Source: an uncultured Dysosmobacter sp. (GTDB taxonomy: Bacteria > Bacillota > Clostridia > Oscillospirales > Oscillospiraceae). From it: a stretch of 64,000 bases of DNA. This document shows, piece by piece, positions 39,946 through 49,861 of this stretch. The DNA lies in contig CAKTIO010000007.1 of NCBI GenBank assembly GCA_934565855.1, forward strand, positions 124,001 through 188,000, in the 5' to 3' direction. The notes under the pieces were generated by a model, which was not told where the DNA came from, did not search any database, and saw only the letters and a list, made by a program, of their open reading frames with translations. The translations under genes and the position numbers were made by a program. Numbering within the stretch: position 1 is the first letter of the stretch; every line of letters starts with the position of its first letter.

Positions 39946-40929
39946 ATGAAAGTTACCTATTTGAATGCGATCAGCGATGCGCTGAAGGAAGAGATGCGCA
40001 GAGATGAAAAGATGGTCATTTACGGTGAGGATGTGGCGCAGTTCGGCAACATCTTCGGTGTGACCCGCGGCATGCTGGAGGAATTCGGCAACAAGCGCAT
40101 CCGCAACACTCCCATTACTGAGACGGCAATCATCGGCAGCGCCATTGGCGCGGCTGTGACGGGTCTGCGTCCCTGTGTGGAGCTGATGTACTCCGACTTT
40201 GCGATGGTGGCGTTTTCCGAGATTTTCCACTGCGTCGCTAAGTGGAGATATATGCACGGTCCCGAGTATAAGCTGCCTCTGGTCATCCGCAACGCCTCTG
40301 GCTCCTCCAACGGTGCCGGTGCAGAGCACTCCAACTGCGTGGAGAGCCTGTTCATGCACGCCCCCGGACTGACCATCATCACTCCCTCCTGCCCCTACGA
40401 TGCCAAGGGTCTGCTGAAGTCTGCCATCCGCAGCGACAACCCCGTGCTGTTCTGCGAGCCGAAGCTGCTGTACCAGACCAAGCAGGATATTCCTGAAGAC
40501 GTTTACCACTCTGACTACACCATTCCCATCGGTGTGGCAGACATCAAGCGTCCCGGCAAGGACATCACCCTGGTGGCAGTGGGTCTGATGGTTCCCCGCG
40601 CACTGGAGGCTGCCGAAAAGCTGGCTGCCGAGGGCATCGATGTGGAGGTCATTGACCCCCGCACCATCGCACCGCTGGATAAGGACACCATTTATGCCTC
40701 CATCCGCAAGACCCACCGCGCAGCCATCGTGGAGGAGAGCAACAAGACCGCCGGCATCGGCGCGGAGTTTGCCGCCCTGTTCCAGGAGGAGCTGTACGAT
40801 GAGCTGGACGGACCCGTGGCGCGGATCGCGGCGCTGGACGTTCCCATGCCCTACAACATTCCGATGGAGAAATATTCCATTCCCGATGTCAACCGCATCT
40901 GCGATTCCATCCGGAAAGCCATGCTGTAA
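39946..40929 (+). CDS. acoB: Acetoin/pyruvate-type dehydrogenase E1 component, beta subunit
   Basis: A 327-residue transketolase-like beta subunit with YGEDVAQFGNIFGVTRGML, NTPITETAIIGSAIGAAVTG, ELMYSDFAMVAFSEIFH, and the C-terminal transketolase domain with VEVIDPRTIAPLDKDTI and VEESNKTAGIGAEFAA. It completes the ThDP site of the alpha subunit in an alpha2-beta2 tetramer. GGGGAGGG lies before the ATG. Codon bias is strong. Confidence 0.93.
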   Translation: MKVTYLNAISDALKEEMRRDEKMVIYGEDVAQFGNIFGVTRGMLEEFGNKRIRNTPITETAIIGSAIGAAVTGLRPCVELMYSDFAMVAFSEIFHCVAKWRYMHGPEYKLPLVIRNASGSSNGAGAEHSNCVESLFMHAPGLTIITPSCPYDAKGLLKSAIRSDNPVLFCEPKLLYQTKQDIPEDVYHSDYTIPIGVADIKRPGKDITLVAVGLMVPRALEAAEKLAAEGIDVEVIDPRTIAPLDKDTIYASIRKTHRAAIVEESNKTAGIGAEFAALFQEELYDELDGPVARIAALDVPMPYNIPMEKYSIPDVNRICDSIRKAML

Positions 40930-40944
40930 TAGGAGGGACACTAC

Positions 40945-42495
40945 ATGAGCACACAGGTCGTAATGCCCCGCGCCGGACTGACGATGGTGGAAGGCACTAT
41001 CGGTGAATGGAAGGTGGCGGAGGGCGCCCGCGTCAGCAAGGGCGACGTCATTATGGAATTTGAAAACGAGAAGAACACCATCGACTGTGAAGCGCTGGAC
41101 AGCGGCATTCTGCACATCCTCGCCCAGGAGGGCGACACAGTGCCGGTAGGTGGTGTGATCGCCGAGCTGGCGGCAGACGAGGCGGAGTATGCCGCGATGA
41201 CCAGCGGCGCTGCCGCAGAGCAGCCCGCAGCCGCGGCGGAAGCCGCGCCTGCAGCAGATGTCCCAGTAGGCGTGGAGGAGATCCCCATGCCCCGCGCTGG
41301 ACTGACGATGGTGGAGGGTACCATCAGCGAGTGGAAGGTAGAGGAAGGCGCTCTGGTAAACAAGGGCGATGTGGTCATGGAGTTTGAGAACGAGAAGAAC
41401 TCCATTGAGTATGAGATCATTCACGGCGGCTACATCCACAAGGTCGTGGAAGAGGGCGACACCGTGGAGGTGGGAAAGCCCATCGCCTATGTGGCGCAGA
41501 CCAAGGAGGACTATGACCGCCTGGTGTCCGGCGGTGCAGCGCCTGCCGCAGCGGCAGCACCCGCTGCCTCTGCAGCCGCGGCTCCGGCAAAGACCGCTCC
41601 CGCAGCCAGCCGCAGCACGGATGGACACATCCGAGCCACTGGTCTTGCCAAGAAGATGGCGAAGGAAGCCGGTATCGACTTGGCTGAGGTCGCCGCCTCC
41701 GGCGGTCCGGACGGTACCCGTATCGTTGCAAGAGACGTAACGGAGTATCTGGAAAACCGCAAGAAGGCTCCCGCAGCTGCAGCCGCGCCTGCAGGTGTGG
41801 AGGACGAGGTCACGGAGATCCCCTGGACCGGCGTCCGCAAGACCATTGCACGCAACATGATGAATTCCCTGCAGTCTATGGCACAGAACACCTGCACGCT
41901 GGAGGTGGACTGCACCGATCTGCTGGCTCTGCGTGAGAAGTTTGTGGCAGATCAGGAGATGCTGGGTTGTAAGATCACCGTCAATGACCTGCTGTGCAAG
42001 CTGCTGGGCAAGGTGGTGGCAAAGCATCCGCTGGCAAACGCCACCTTCGACGGCAAGACCCTTTACACCCACAAGCATGTTCACCTGTCTGTGGCAGTTG
42101 CCACGGAGGATGGGCTCATGGTGCCCGTGGTCCGCAACATCGATACCCTCTCCCTCACCGAGATTCACGAGAAGGTCAAGGACCTGGCACAGCGTGCCAA
42201 GGACAAGAAGCTGGATGGCAGCGAGATGAGCGGCGGCACCTTCTCCATTACCAATGTTGGTATGTTCCCCATTGATTATGGCACTCCCGTGATCAATCCG
42301 CCCCAGACCTGCATCTGCGGCTTTGGTCGTCCCAAGCTGAAGCCCGCGGTCCTGCCGGACGGTACCATCGGCGCCCGCATGATGATGAACGTGTTCCTGA
42401 CCTTTGATCATCAGATCATCGACGGTCTGGAGTGCGGACGGATCTTCAAGGATTTGGAGTATTACATTCTCCATCCTGAAATGATTCTGGCTTGA
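40945..42495 (+). CDS. acoC: Dihydrolipoamide acetyltransferase E2 with two lipoyl domains
   Basis: A 516-residue E2 core enzyme that carries the acetyl group on lipoate and transfers it to CoA. Two near-duplicate lipoyl domains have the modified lysine in FENEKNTID (Lys43) and FENEKNSIE (Lys151). Ala/Pro-rich linkers follow, then a peripheral subunit-binding domain (about 228-268, IRATGLAKKMAKEAGIDLAE) and the catalytic domain with the active-site His in FDHQIIDGLE near residue 488. AcoC proteins commonly have one lipoyl domain; two is more PDH-like. It lies 15 bases after E1 beta. Confidence 0.94.
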   Translation: MSTQVVMPRAGLTMVEGTIGEWKVAEGARVSKGDVIMEFENEKNTIDCEALDSGILHILAQEGDTVPVGGVIAELAADEAEYAAMTSGAAAEQPAAAAEAAPAADVPVGVEEIPMPRAGLTMVEGTISEWKVEEGALVNKGDVVMEFENEKNSIEYEIIHGGYIHKVVEEGDTVEVGKPIAYVAQTKEDYDRLVSGGAAPAAAAAPAASAAAAPAKTAPAASRSTDGHIRATGLAKKMAKEAGIDLAEVAASGGPDGTRIVARDVTEYLENRKKAPAAAAAPAGVEDEVTEIPWTGVRKTIARNMMNSLQSMAQNTCTLEVDCTDLLALREKFVADQEMLGCKITVNDLLCKLLGKVVAKHPLANATFDGKTLYTHKHVHLSVAVATEDGLMVPVVRNIDTLSLTEIHEKVKDLAQRAKDKKLDGSEMSGGTFSITNVGMFPIDYGTPVINPPQTCICGFGRPKLKPAVLPDGTIGARMMMNVFLTFDHQIIDGLECGRIFKDLEYYILHPEMILA

Positions 42496-42509
42496 GAGGA
42501 GAACGTAGT

Positions 42510-43907
42510 ATGAAGATCATTGTTATCGGCGGCGGTCCCGGTGGCTATGTTGCCGCCATCCGCGCCGCACAGCTGGGTGCCAGCGTTACGCTGGTGGAAA
42601 AGGAGCATCTGGGCGGCACCTGCCTGAATGTAGGCTGCATTCCCACCAAGTGCCTGCTGCACTCCGCAGAGCTGGTTTCCCAGATCCAGGAGCAGGGCAA
42701 GGACATCGGTGTGGAGGTAGAGGGCGTCAAGGTCAACTTCCCCCAGGTCATTGCTCATAAAAACGATATTTCCAAGAAGCTGACCGGCGGTGTTGCCAGT
42801 CTGCTGAAGATGAATAAGGTCCAGAAGCTGGATGGTGAGGCGACCTTTACCGGTCCTAAGAAGCTGACGGTGAAGAAGTCCGATGGCTCCGCACAGGAGC
42901 TGACCGCTGATGCCATTATCATCGCCACCGGCTCTGTTAACGCCCAGCCTCCCATCCCCGGTTTGAAGGAGAACCCCAACTGCATCGACTCCACCGGAGC
43001 ATTGTCTCTGGAGAAGCTGCCCAAGACCATGGTGGTCATCGGCGGCGGCGTCATCGGTCTGGAGCTGGCATGCGCTTACGCAGCCTTCGGCACCAAGATC
43101 ACCGTTGTGGAGGCAATGGACCACATGCTGCCCATGCTGGACGGTGATCTGACCAAGATCGGTGTGGCACACATGAAGAAGATGGGCATGGAGTTCAACC
43201 TGGAATGCCCCGTGCAGTCCGTGGAAGCCTCCCCCGTGGGTGCCAAGGTCGTCTGCAAGAACAAGGCTGGTGAGACCGTCAGCTTCGAGGCGGAGAAGGT
43301 TTTGGTCGCTATCGGCCGTAAGGCAAACACCGCTTCTCTGAATCTGGATGCCGGCGGCATCAAGAATGAGAAGGGACGCATTATTGTCAATGATAGGATG
43401 CAGACCAACATCCCTGGCGTGTACGCCATCGGTGACTGTGTGATAGGTCATGCACAGCTGGCACACACTGCTTCCGCTATGGGCGAGGTCGCTGCGGAAA
43501 ACATCATGGGTATCGCCACGGAATACGATGAAAGCACCAATCCCACCTGCGTATATATGGAGCCGGAGGCTGCTTCTGTGGGTCTCACCGAGGAGCAGTG
43601 CAAGGCTCAGGGCATTGAGTACAAGGTTGGTAAGTTCCCCATGAGCGCCAACGGCAAGGCTCTGATCCTGAACGGCGGCGAGGGTCTGGTAAAGATCATT
43701 GCTGGCAAGAGGTATGGCGAGGTGCTGGGTATGCACATCATCGGGCCCCGTGCCACGGACCTGATCGCCGAGGGCGCTCTGGCGATTCGTCTGGAAGCCA
43801 CGCTGGATGAGCTGATCACCACCATCCACTCCCATCCCACGGTGACGGAGACCATGCGGGAAGCAGCGCTCCATGCGGAAAAGCGCGCCATCCACACCAA
43901 GAACTGA
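42510..43907 (+). CDS. lpdA: Dihydrolipoyl dehydrogenase E3
   Basis: A 465-residue FAD flavoprotein that reoxidises dihydrolipoamide with NAD+. FAD motif IGGGPGGYVAA at 6-16, redox disulfide Cys38/Cys43 (GGTCLNVGCIPTK), NAD motif VIGGGVIGLELA, FAD motif YAIGDCV and the C-terminal His-Glu pair HSHPTVTE. No N-terminal lipoyl domain. ATG at 42510 has AGAGGAG. It is the last gene of the operon and ends in a strong terminator. Confidence 0.96.
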   Translation: MKIIVIGGGPGGYVAAIRAAQLGASVTLVEKEHLGGTCLNVGCIPTKCLLHSAELVSQIQEQGKDIGVEVEGVKVNFPQVIAHKNDISKKLTGGVASLLKMNKVQKLDGEATFTGPKKLTVKKSDGSAQELTADAIIIATGSVNAQPPIPGLKENPNCIDSTGALSLEKLPKTMVVIGGGVIGLELACAYAAFGTKITVVEAMDHMLPMLDGDLTKIGVAHMKKMGMEFNLECPVQSVEASPVGAKVVCKNKAGETVSFEAEKVLVAIGRKANTASLNLDAGGIKNEKGRIIVNDRMQTNIPGVYAIGDCVIGHAQLAHTASAMGEVAAENIMGIATEYDESTNPTCVYMEPEAASVGLTEEQCKAQGIEYKVGKFPMSANGKALILNGGEGLVKIIAGKRYGEVLGMHIIGPRATDLIAEGALAIRLEATLDELITTIHSHPTVTETMREAALHAEKRAIHTKN

Positions 43908-43922
43908 TAGAAAACAAAAGGT

Positions 43923-43953
43923 ACGCCCGCTGCCAGTGGCAGCGGGCGTTTTT
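43923..43953 (+). terminator. Terminator of the acoABC-lpd operon
   Basis: ACGCCCGCTGCC / GGCAGCGGGCGT stem with a 3-base loop and T5. A second hairpin at about 43968-43999 (CCCGGCATTGAGG and complement) ends the converging gatD unit. Confidence 0.92.
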
Positions 43954-44015
43954 CTGATGAAAAGTTGTCCCGGCATTGAGGATATCCTCAATGCCGGGGC
44001 GGCTTATATTTAGAT

Positions 44016-44756
44016 TTATTTGGTGTTTTTCTCGCAGCGCAGCTTTAGCTGCTGTGCGGTAATGGCATACGCTTGTTCCTCCGCCAGATAGGTGGGAACC
44101 GTTTCCGGAAGGGGCTGTCCCCGGTGCTTATAGATGGAGGCAATGACTGCTGCCAGCAGCATGGGATTCTTCACCAGAATGGGACCGGTGAGATGGGAGG
44201 CAAACACGCTGCCGGAGTGATAGCCCTCCGGGCTGCCCTCCCGCTCATTGCCGAAGCCCATAGAGCAAAGACTGATAAGAGGGGAATCCACGCCCTGAAT
44301 GATGGAGCACTTGTTCATAAAGCCCACCACGGCGGCGGGATACAGGCTGGTGGTGCCGTAGACATCCCCCACGATGCGGAGCTTGCCTTGGGTGGAGGTG
44401 TAGGAGGTGAGACCAATGCCATGATAGGTCTTGCCGTCGGCATCGGTGATGGATTTGCCCAGCAGCTCCATTGCGGTCCCGGCAAACAGCAGGGTGGTCC
44501 CGCCTTGGGCGGCAGCCTTCACGGCATCGCCGAAGCGGGCAAAGTCCGCCAGCGCGGCTTTCTGGCTGCGCTCAGTTCCGGCACCCATGTAAAGGAAATC
44601 GGCGTTGGCAATGTCAGCATCCTGTCCATAGTCCACGGTCTCCACGGTGACGGTGTTGCCCAGGTCCTCCAGATGGCGGCGCAGCAGCGCCACGTTGGCA
44701 TAGCTGCCGTACAGGCTCATCAGCTCCGGGTAGAAATGAATGATCTTCAGTTCCAT
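44016..44756 (-). CDS. gatD: GatD-like type 1 glutamine amidotransferase with both catalytic residues replaced
   Basis: A 246-residue homologue of GatD, the glutaminase half of MurT/GatD, which amidates D-Glu of lipid II to D-isoglutamine. The fold matches along its length (HFYPELMSLYGSYANVALLR, YMGAGTERSQKAAL, GIGLTSYTS, VVGFMN). But where S. aureus GatD has the nucleophile Cys in ICGGYQFLG this protein has FAGTAMELLG (Gly93), and where it has the His of YLHGPIL this one has HLTGPILVKN (Thr190). It therefore should not release ammonia from glutamine. It may be an ammonia-dependent or structural partner of the MurT-like ligase, whose stop lies only 1 base before its start. Confidence 0.84.
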   Translation of the reverse strand: MELKIIHFYPELMSLYGSYANVALLRRHLEDLGNTVTVETVDYGQDADIANADFLYMGAGTERSQKAALADFARFGDAVKAAAQGGTTLLFAGTAMELLGKSITDADGKTYHGIGLTSYTSTQGKLRIVGDVYGTTSLYPAAVVGFMNKCSIIQGVDSPLISLCSMGFGNEREGSPEGYHSGSVFASHLTGPILVKNPMLLAAVIASIYKHRGQPLPETVPTYLAEEQAYAITAQQLKLRCEKNTK

Positions 44757-44757
44757 A

Positions 44758-46095
44758 TCAAAGCGCCTCCTTTTCCACGTTGGCAAGCAGCTTGTCCCGG
44801 TCGGAGAAGCAGGTGACCACAAAGACCTCTTCACTGCCGGAGGCTTTCAGTGTCTGGCAGGCTTCGTTGATGTCTGGATGCAGCTCCAGCTTTTCCTCCG
44901 GAATACCGGTAAAGCTGAACCGTACCGCCAGATCGTTGGCGTAGCAGCCGCACAGCATCACCCGCTGGACATGTGGACAGTTCAGCTGAGAGAAGTCGAT
45001 GTCCCACAGCCAGCTGGTCTCGCTGGTGAAATACTTCCGGGACACGGCGTCCACAATGACGACCACCGTGCAGTCCTCCTGGGTATCCCGGATATAACGG
45101 AGGTTGGTGTCGTAGGCGATGGAGTTCTCATGCTTGGAGGTCAGCAGCGTGCCGTGATGGGCGCCGATGGTGAACTTCTGCATCCGTCCGTTTTTCAGGA
45201 TATAGTTGTTGATGACGCCTGCGGCAGTATCGCTGGAAACGCCGCACAGCAGACAGGCGGAGTAGGCGGCAAGAATATTGTAGATGTTGTAAATGCTGCG
45301 GAACGCCAGCTGGATCTTGACAGTGCCGTCAATGACCAGCTCGCCCTTGGTCAGATCTACCGCTGTAACGGTGAAGTCCGTGGCGGGCTTTTTATGTCCG
45401 CACTGGGGACAGCGGTATGCGCCGATCTGGTTGTAGTGGTAGTAGTCGTACTCCATATGTCCCTTGCAGACAGGGCAGTACGCGCCGTCGTGGTACATTC
45501 CGGAGGGCGTTTTACTGGAGATGGAGCATTCATCCAGTCCGAACCACTTTACCTTTTCCGGCGCGTGACCATTGGCAAAGCAGGAAGACAGAGGATCATC
45601 CGCGTTCAGCACCAGCAGGATCTCCGGATGGATGGCGGGAAGAATGGAATCATAGACCCATTCAGGGTGTCCGTTCCGGGTCAACTGGTCCCGGTAAAGG
45701 TTGGAGATGACGAATTCCGTGGGATGGAAATACCGGAAGGTATGGGCGGCATAGCGTTCGTCGGATTCGATCAGCAGTACGTCCGCCTTCATTTTTCCGC
45801 CCAGAGTGGAGTGGGTCAGCACCAGCGTGGTAACGCCCTCAATCTGGTTGGAGCCTTCTTCGTTGTAGACCACGGTTTTGCCGTCGGCACGGAGAATGGC
45901 GGCGATCATTTCCACGGTGGAGGTTTTGCCGTTGGAGCCGGTGACAGCGATGATGTGTTCCGGCAGCTGCACCCGGCTGAGAATATCCGGGCAGATTCTC
46001 AGGGCGAACTTTCCGGGCATGGAGCTGCCCTTGCCCATCAGCTTACCCACGGCGCGTCCCAGCTTGCAGATCAGAATGGCAAGAAATTTCTTCAT
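44758..46095 (-). CDS. murT: MurT-like Mur ligase family protein with Cys4 zinc ribbon
   Basis: A 445-residue Mur ligase homologue with a C-terminal DUF1727 domain. ATP loop GSNGKTST at 53-60, the ligase core SNLYRDQLTRNGHPEW and NADDPLSS, and a zinc ribbon insert (CPVCKG then YRCPQCGHK, about 198-225) as in MurT. It would use ATP to activate D-Glu of lipid II. The C-terminal region near residue 320-340 (SKHENSIAYDTNLRYI) differs from what I recall of family MurT, in step with the altered GatD. ATG at 46095 overlaps the cyclase stop by 4 bases; the GTG at 46107 sits on the ribosome binding site. Confidence 0.86.
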   Translation of the reverse strand: MKKFLAILICKLGRAVGKLMGKGSSMPGKFALRICPDILSRVQLPEHIIAVTGSNGKTSTVEMIAAILRADGKTVVYNEEGSNQIEGVTTLVLTHSTLGGKMKADVLLIESDERYAAHTFRYFHPTEFVISNLYRDQLTRNGHPEWVYDSILPAIHPEILLVLNADDPLSSCFANGHAPEKVKWFGLDECSISSKTPSGMYHDGAYCPVCKGHMEYDYYHYNQIGAYRCPQCGHKKPATDFTVTAVDLTKGELVIDGTVKIQLAFRSIYNIYNILAAYSACLLCGVSSDTAAGVINNYILKNGRMQKFTIGAHHGTLLTSKHENSIAYDTNLRYIRDTQEDCTVVVIVDAVSRKYFTSETSWLWDIDFSQLNCPHVQRVMLCGCYANDLAVRFSFTGIPEEKLELHPDINEACQTLKASGSEEVFVVTCFSDRDKLLANVEKEAL

Positions 46096-46766
46096 TTTTC
46101 TATACACTCCTCTTCTTCATCGGGAAAATCCCGGAACTCCGCAATGGCGCGGACGGGAGCGCCGTCCGCCATTTCAAATTTCAGCGGCAGGGCGAACAGC
46201 ATCACGTCCTTTCGTCCTATGATTTTTTTCAGGCACAGGTTTTCCACGATCACCAGACCGCCGCCCAGGATTACGCGGTGGGCGGGAAAGGTCCGGTCCG
46301 GCAGTGCGTCGATGCTGATGGCGTCCGTGCCGATGCCCTTTAAGCCGCAGGAGACCAGATAGCGTGCCGCCTCCACGTTCAGAATGGGAAACGGCTCCTC
46401 CAGAAAGGCGGGCGTTCCCCACTTCTTTTCCCAGCCGGTGTAAAACAGGGCGTAGTCGGCGTACAGTAGCTCCTTATTTTGCTGAAGAAACTCTGCTGTG
46501 ATGATGCCGCCCGCTCCCAGTGGAGAGACATCCAGCACCACCGCCCTGCCGCAGAACTGTGAGGCGGGCAGTGAGTCCAGACCGAAGCCATCCTGTAAAA
46601 TGTGCCGGGGGGCGTCCATATGGGTTCCGGTGTGGGAGCCGACCTGCAGAAGCGTCTCCCGCGCACCGTCCCGGGTGATGGTGCGGGTGGTGGAGAAGGA
46701 GGGGGCGGGGGTGCCGGGGTAGACAAAGGTGTCTGGTTGGATCGTGTGAGTCAGGTCAATGATCAT
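46092..46766 (-). CDS. Cyclase / kynurenine-formamidase-like metal hydrolase
   Basis: A 224-residue protein of the cyclase family (PF04199), Zn or Mn hydrolases including kynurenine formamidase. The signature HTGTHMDAPRH is at about residues 45-55, and FYTGWEKKWGTPAFL, IGTDAISID and NLCLKKI are also typical. The substrate is unknown. Translation is coupled to the MurT-like gene (ATGA overlap), which suggests that its product or substrate is linked to cell-wall amidation, though such coupling may be only regulatory. Confidence 0.85.
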   Translation of the reverse strand: MIIDLTHTIQPDTFVYPGTPAPSFSTTRTITRDGARETLLQVGSHTGTHMDAPRHILQDGFGLDSLPASQFCGRAVVLDVSPLGAGGIITAEFLQQNKELLYADYALFYTGWEKKWGTPAFLEEPFPILNVEAARYLVSCGLKGIGTDAISIDALPDRTFPAHRVILGGGLVIVENLCLKKIIGRKDVMLFALPLKFEMADGAPVRAIAEFRDFPDEEEECIEK

Positions 46767-46829
46767 ATTGGGAAACTTCCTTTTTCTGTATTGGGAATGA
46801 AGATTTGAAGCCGTGACTGGGTACTGCGT

Positions 46830-48695
46830 TTATTTTTCCAGGAAAATCATCAGGGCGGCAATGTCTGCCGGACTGACGCCGGAGATGCGGGATGCCTGTC
46901 CCAGATTCAGCGGACGGACCTGGCTGAGCTTTTCCCGCGCCTCCAGCCGCAGTCCCTGAATGGCGGAGTAGTCCAATTCGGCGGGCAGGCTGCGCCGCTC
47001 CATGCGTTCAAAGTCTGCCACCTGCTTCAGCTGCCGCTGAATATAGCCCTCATATTTGACGGAGATTTCCACCTGCTCGGTGATGTCGGCGGAAAGCCCC
47101 GGCGAGTTCTCGTCAAAAGCCTTTAGATCTGCGTAGTGGACCTGGGGACGGCGCAGCAGGGCGATCAGGGCGCAGCCATCCGTCACATCTGCGGTACCCC
47201 GGCTGGCAAGAAATGCCGACAGCGCCGGGGATGGCGCCACGCCGGTGTGGGTGATACGCCGGATCTCCCGGCGGACCGCGTCATATTTGGCTTCTACCTC
47301 CGCCAGCCGCTGGTCGGAAACCAGCCCGATGGCGTGTCCAATGGGGGTCAGCCGCTGGTCGGCGTTGTCCTGCCGCAGAAGCAGGCGATATTCGCTGCGG
47401 GAGGTCATGATACGGTAAGGCTCGTTGGTCCCCTTGGTCACCAGATCGTCGATAAGGGTGCCAATGTAGCTCTCGCTGCGCTTTAAAACAAAGTCACCCT
47501 GCCCCAGCAGCTTCCGGGCGGCGTTTACACCGGCGACAAAGCCCTGCACGGCGGCTTCCTCATAGCCGGAGGAGCCGTTGAACTGTCCCGCGCCGTACAG
47601 TCCGGATACCGCCTTGGTTTCCAGCGTGGCGCGCAGCGCCAGCGGGTCAATGCAGTCGTACTCAATGGCGTAGGCGGGGCGGGTCATCTCCGCCCGGCGT
47701 AGTCCCGGTACGCTGTGCAGCATTTGCAGCTGTACCTCCTCCGGCATGGAGGAGGAGAAGCCCTGAATATACAGCTCTTCCGTGTTCAGCCCCATCGGCT
47801 CCACAAACAGCTGGTGGCGCTTTTTGTCCGGAAATCGTACGATCTTGGTCTCGAAGGACGGACAGTACCGGGGACCGATGCCCTCAATGACGCCGGAGTA
47901 AATGGGCGAGCGGTCCAGATTGTCCAGTACGATGCGTTTGGTTTCCTCCGTGGTCCAGGTCAGCCAGCATACGGCGCGGTTTTCCGGCTGTACCGCCGTG
48001 GAGTAGGAGAACGGGACGGGCAGCTCGTCGCCGGGCTGCAGCTCCATTTCCTCATAGTCCACACTGCGGGCGTTTACCCGCGGTGGTGTTCCGGTTTTAA
48101 AGCGGCGCAGAGGCAGTCCCAGCCGCAGCAGGGATTCCGTCAGGCGCCGGGCGGCGTGCATCCCGTCGGGACCGGAGTCCTCAATGCACTCGCCGATGAT
48201 GGTGCGCCCGGTGAGATAGGTGCCGGTGGCAATGATTGCCGCCCGGATATCGAATACCGCGCCGGTGGACAGCACCACCTGAGACACCGCACCGTTTTCG
48301 GCGCGAACCTCGATGATCTCGCCCTGCCGGACGGTCAGGTTTTCCTGCTTCTCCAGCGTGTGCTTCATCCGCTCTTGGTATTTCCGGCGGTCCGCTTGCG
48401 CCCGCAGGCTCCACACGGCGGGACCCTTGCCTCGGTTCAGCAGACGGTACTGGATGCAGCACTCATCCGCTGCCTTAGCCATCTCTCCTCCCAGTGCGTC
48501 CAGCTCCCGGACCAGATGTCCCTTTCCGGTGCCGCCGATGGCGGGATTGCAGGGCATATTGCCCACGGCGTCTAAATTGATGGTAAAAACAATGGTGCGC
48601 AGACCCAGCCGGGCGGCGGCAAGGGCTGCTTCAATGCCGGCATGACCGGCGCCGATAACGGCAATATCAAATTTTCCCGCGGAAAATTCTCTCAT
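46830..48695 (-). CDS. mnmG: tRNA uridine-5-carboxymethylaminomethyl modification enzyme MnmG (GidA)
   Basis: A 621-residue FAD protein that with MnmE places the cmnm5 group on U34 of several tRNAs, using methylene-THF. FAD motif [18 protein letters not shown] near the start, the conserved [50 protein letters not shown] and a helical C-terminus binding MnmE ([17 protein letters not shown]). ATG at 48695 has AAGGAG; the frame to 48743 is an overextension. It is unusual in not being next to mnmE or rsmG in this window. Confidence 0.97.
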   Translation of the reverse strand: MREFSAGKFDIAVIGAGHAGIEAALAAARLGLRTIVFTINLDAVGNMPCNPAIGGTGKGHLVRELDALGGEMAKAADECCIQYRLLNRGKGPAVWSLRAQADRRKYQERMKHTLEKQENLTVRQGEIIEVRAENGAVSQVVLSTGAVFDIRAAIIATGTYLTGRTIIGECIEDSGPDGMHAARRLTESLLRLGLPLRRFKTGTPPRVNARSVDYEEMELQPGDELPVPFSYSTAVQPENRAVCWLTWTTEETKRIVLDNLDRSPIYSGVIEGIGPRYCPSFETKIVRFPDKKRHQLFVEPMGLNTEELYIQGFSSSMPEEVQLQMLHSVPGLRRAEMTRPAYAIEYDCIDPLALRATLETKAVSGLYGAGQFNGSSGYEEAAVQGFVAGVNAARKLLGQGDFVLKRSESYIGTLIDDLVTKGTNEPYRIMTSRSEYRLLLRQDNADQRLTPIGHAIGLVSDQRLAEVEAKYDAVRREIRRITHTGVAPSPALSAFLASRGTADVTDGCALIALLRRPQVHYADLKAFDENSPGLSADITEQVEISVKYEGYIQRQLKQVADFERMERRSLPAELDYSAIQGLRLEAREKLSQVRPLNLGQASRISGVSPADIAALMIFLEK

Positions 48696-48735
48696 AGGAA
48701 GCTCCTTGATTGTTGGATTGATGAAGCAGGCGGCG

Positions 48736-49593
48736 TTACGCACCGGTCAGGGTGATGACAGCGACCTGCGGACGGTTGAACAGCCGGAAGGTCCGTCCGG
48801 AGTTGCCCAGCCCCCGGGAGACGAACAGGGTAGAGCCGTTGGCTTCGTAAAATCCGGCGGTGTAGGAGGGAAACAGGTTTCGCTGCGTTCCGACCAGACC
48901 GTCGGTAAAGGGCAGGCGGATCAGCCCACCGTGACCGTGACCGGAGCAGACCAGATCCGCGCCCAGCGCACTGTACTGTTGGGCGAAATGGTCGTTGCGG
49001 TGTGCCATCAAAATCCAGAAGGGGTCTCCGCAGCTTTCCCGCAGCTCGGCGGCAAGTTCCTCCGGCGTCTCCTGATCGGCATAGCCGTTGGGATCGTCAA
49101 TGCCTGCCAGCAGGATCACATCGCCGTTGCGCTCCAAGGGGACAAACTGGTTGGAAAGCACAGTTACGCCATGCTCCCGCAGCCGCTCCTTCAGCTGCGG
49201 TACGCCGCCGATTGCCCACTCATGGTTCCCGGTGACATAGTAGGTGGGGGCAATGGCTGTCAGACCATCTGCGATTTCCTCGGCGTATCCCTCTACAGAC
49301 CTGCGGTACAGGTCCTCCAGGTCGCCCAGATAGAGAATGGCATCCGGCTGCTGCCGCTCCACAGTGTCAAACAACCGCTGGTTCCCCTCGCCAAATTCCG
49401 CGCCATGAAGGTCTGCCAGCAGGACCAGGCGGCAGCCAGTGAAGCCATCCGGCAGCCGGGAAGAGGAAAAGGTAAAGGACTGGACCTGCAGAGAGTGGTT
49501 GCTCCAGCGGAAGAACAACGTTCCACACAGCAGCAGAAGCAGCAGAAACGGCAGGCGGCGCATCCCTCGCCGGGACCGGTGTGACCTTGTCAT
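48736..49593 (-). CDS. Membrane-anchored metallophosphoesterase (YkuE-like)
   Basis: A 285-residue calcineurin-like phosphoesterase with an N-terminal membrane anchor ([15 protein letters not shown], about 14-28). Metal-binding motifs are all present: [31 protein letters not shown] and [11 protein letters not shown]. YkuE-type enzymes are exported or face outward and act on phosphoesters, in some cases on UDP-diacylglucosamine-like lipids. It is first in the minus-strand operon with mnmG, 40 bases ahead. AAGGAGGG lies upstream of the ATG chosen; an ATG at 49620 overlaps that site. Confidence 0.9.
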   Translation of the reverse strand: MTRSHRSRRGMRRLPFLLLLLLCGTLFFRWSNHSLQVQSFTFSSSRLPDGFTGCRLVLLADLHGAEFGEGNQRLFDTVERQQPDAILYLGDLEDLYRRSVEGYAEEIADGLTAIAPTYYVTGNHEWAIGGVPQLKERLREHGVTVLSNQFVPLERNGDVILLAGIDDPNGYADQETPEELAAELRESCGDPFWILMAHRNDHFAQQYSALGADLVCSGHGHGGLIRLPFTDGLVGTQRNLFPSYTAGFYEANGSTLFVSRGLGNSGRTFRLFNRPQVAVITLTGA

Positions 49594-49649
49594 GGCGAAC
49601 GACGCCCTCCTTTTTATCATGTGAAAAACCAGTCAATGAACAGGAACTC

Positions 49650-49655
49650 ATTATA
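49650..49655 (-). promoter_or_regulatory. Extended -10 promoter of the phosphoesterase-mnmG-murT-gatD operon
   Basis: On the minus strand TGC-TATAAT, an extended -10 element, lies 56 bases before the start; the -35 is weak. Confidence 0.6.
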
Positions 49656-49861
49656 GCACTGTGTTTTCTTATTTGCGAGAGAAAAAATGACCAAAGAAAC
49701 AGGAAAAGCAGCAATTTCTCCGTACTTTTTGAGAAAATGCGGCAGCGGCGGAAAACGCCGTTTTCCGCAGGGGGGAGAATTGCCGAAAAATGGGAAAATC
49801 TGGGAATGGCATAATAGACAAAATAAATTGTTAAATTTATGTAAACTGCTGAAAAAACTAC

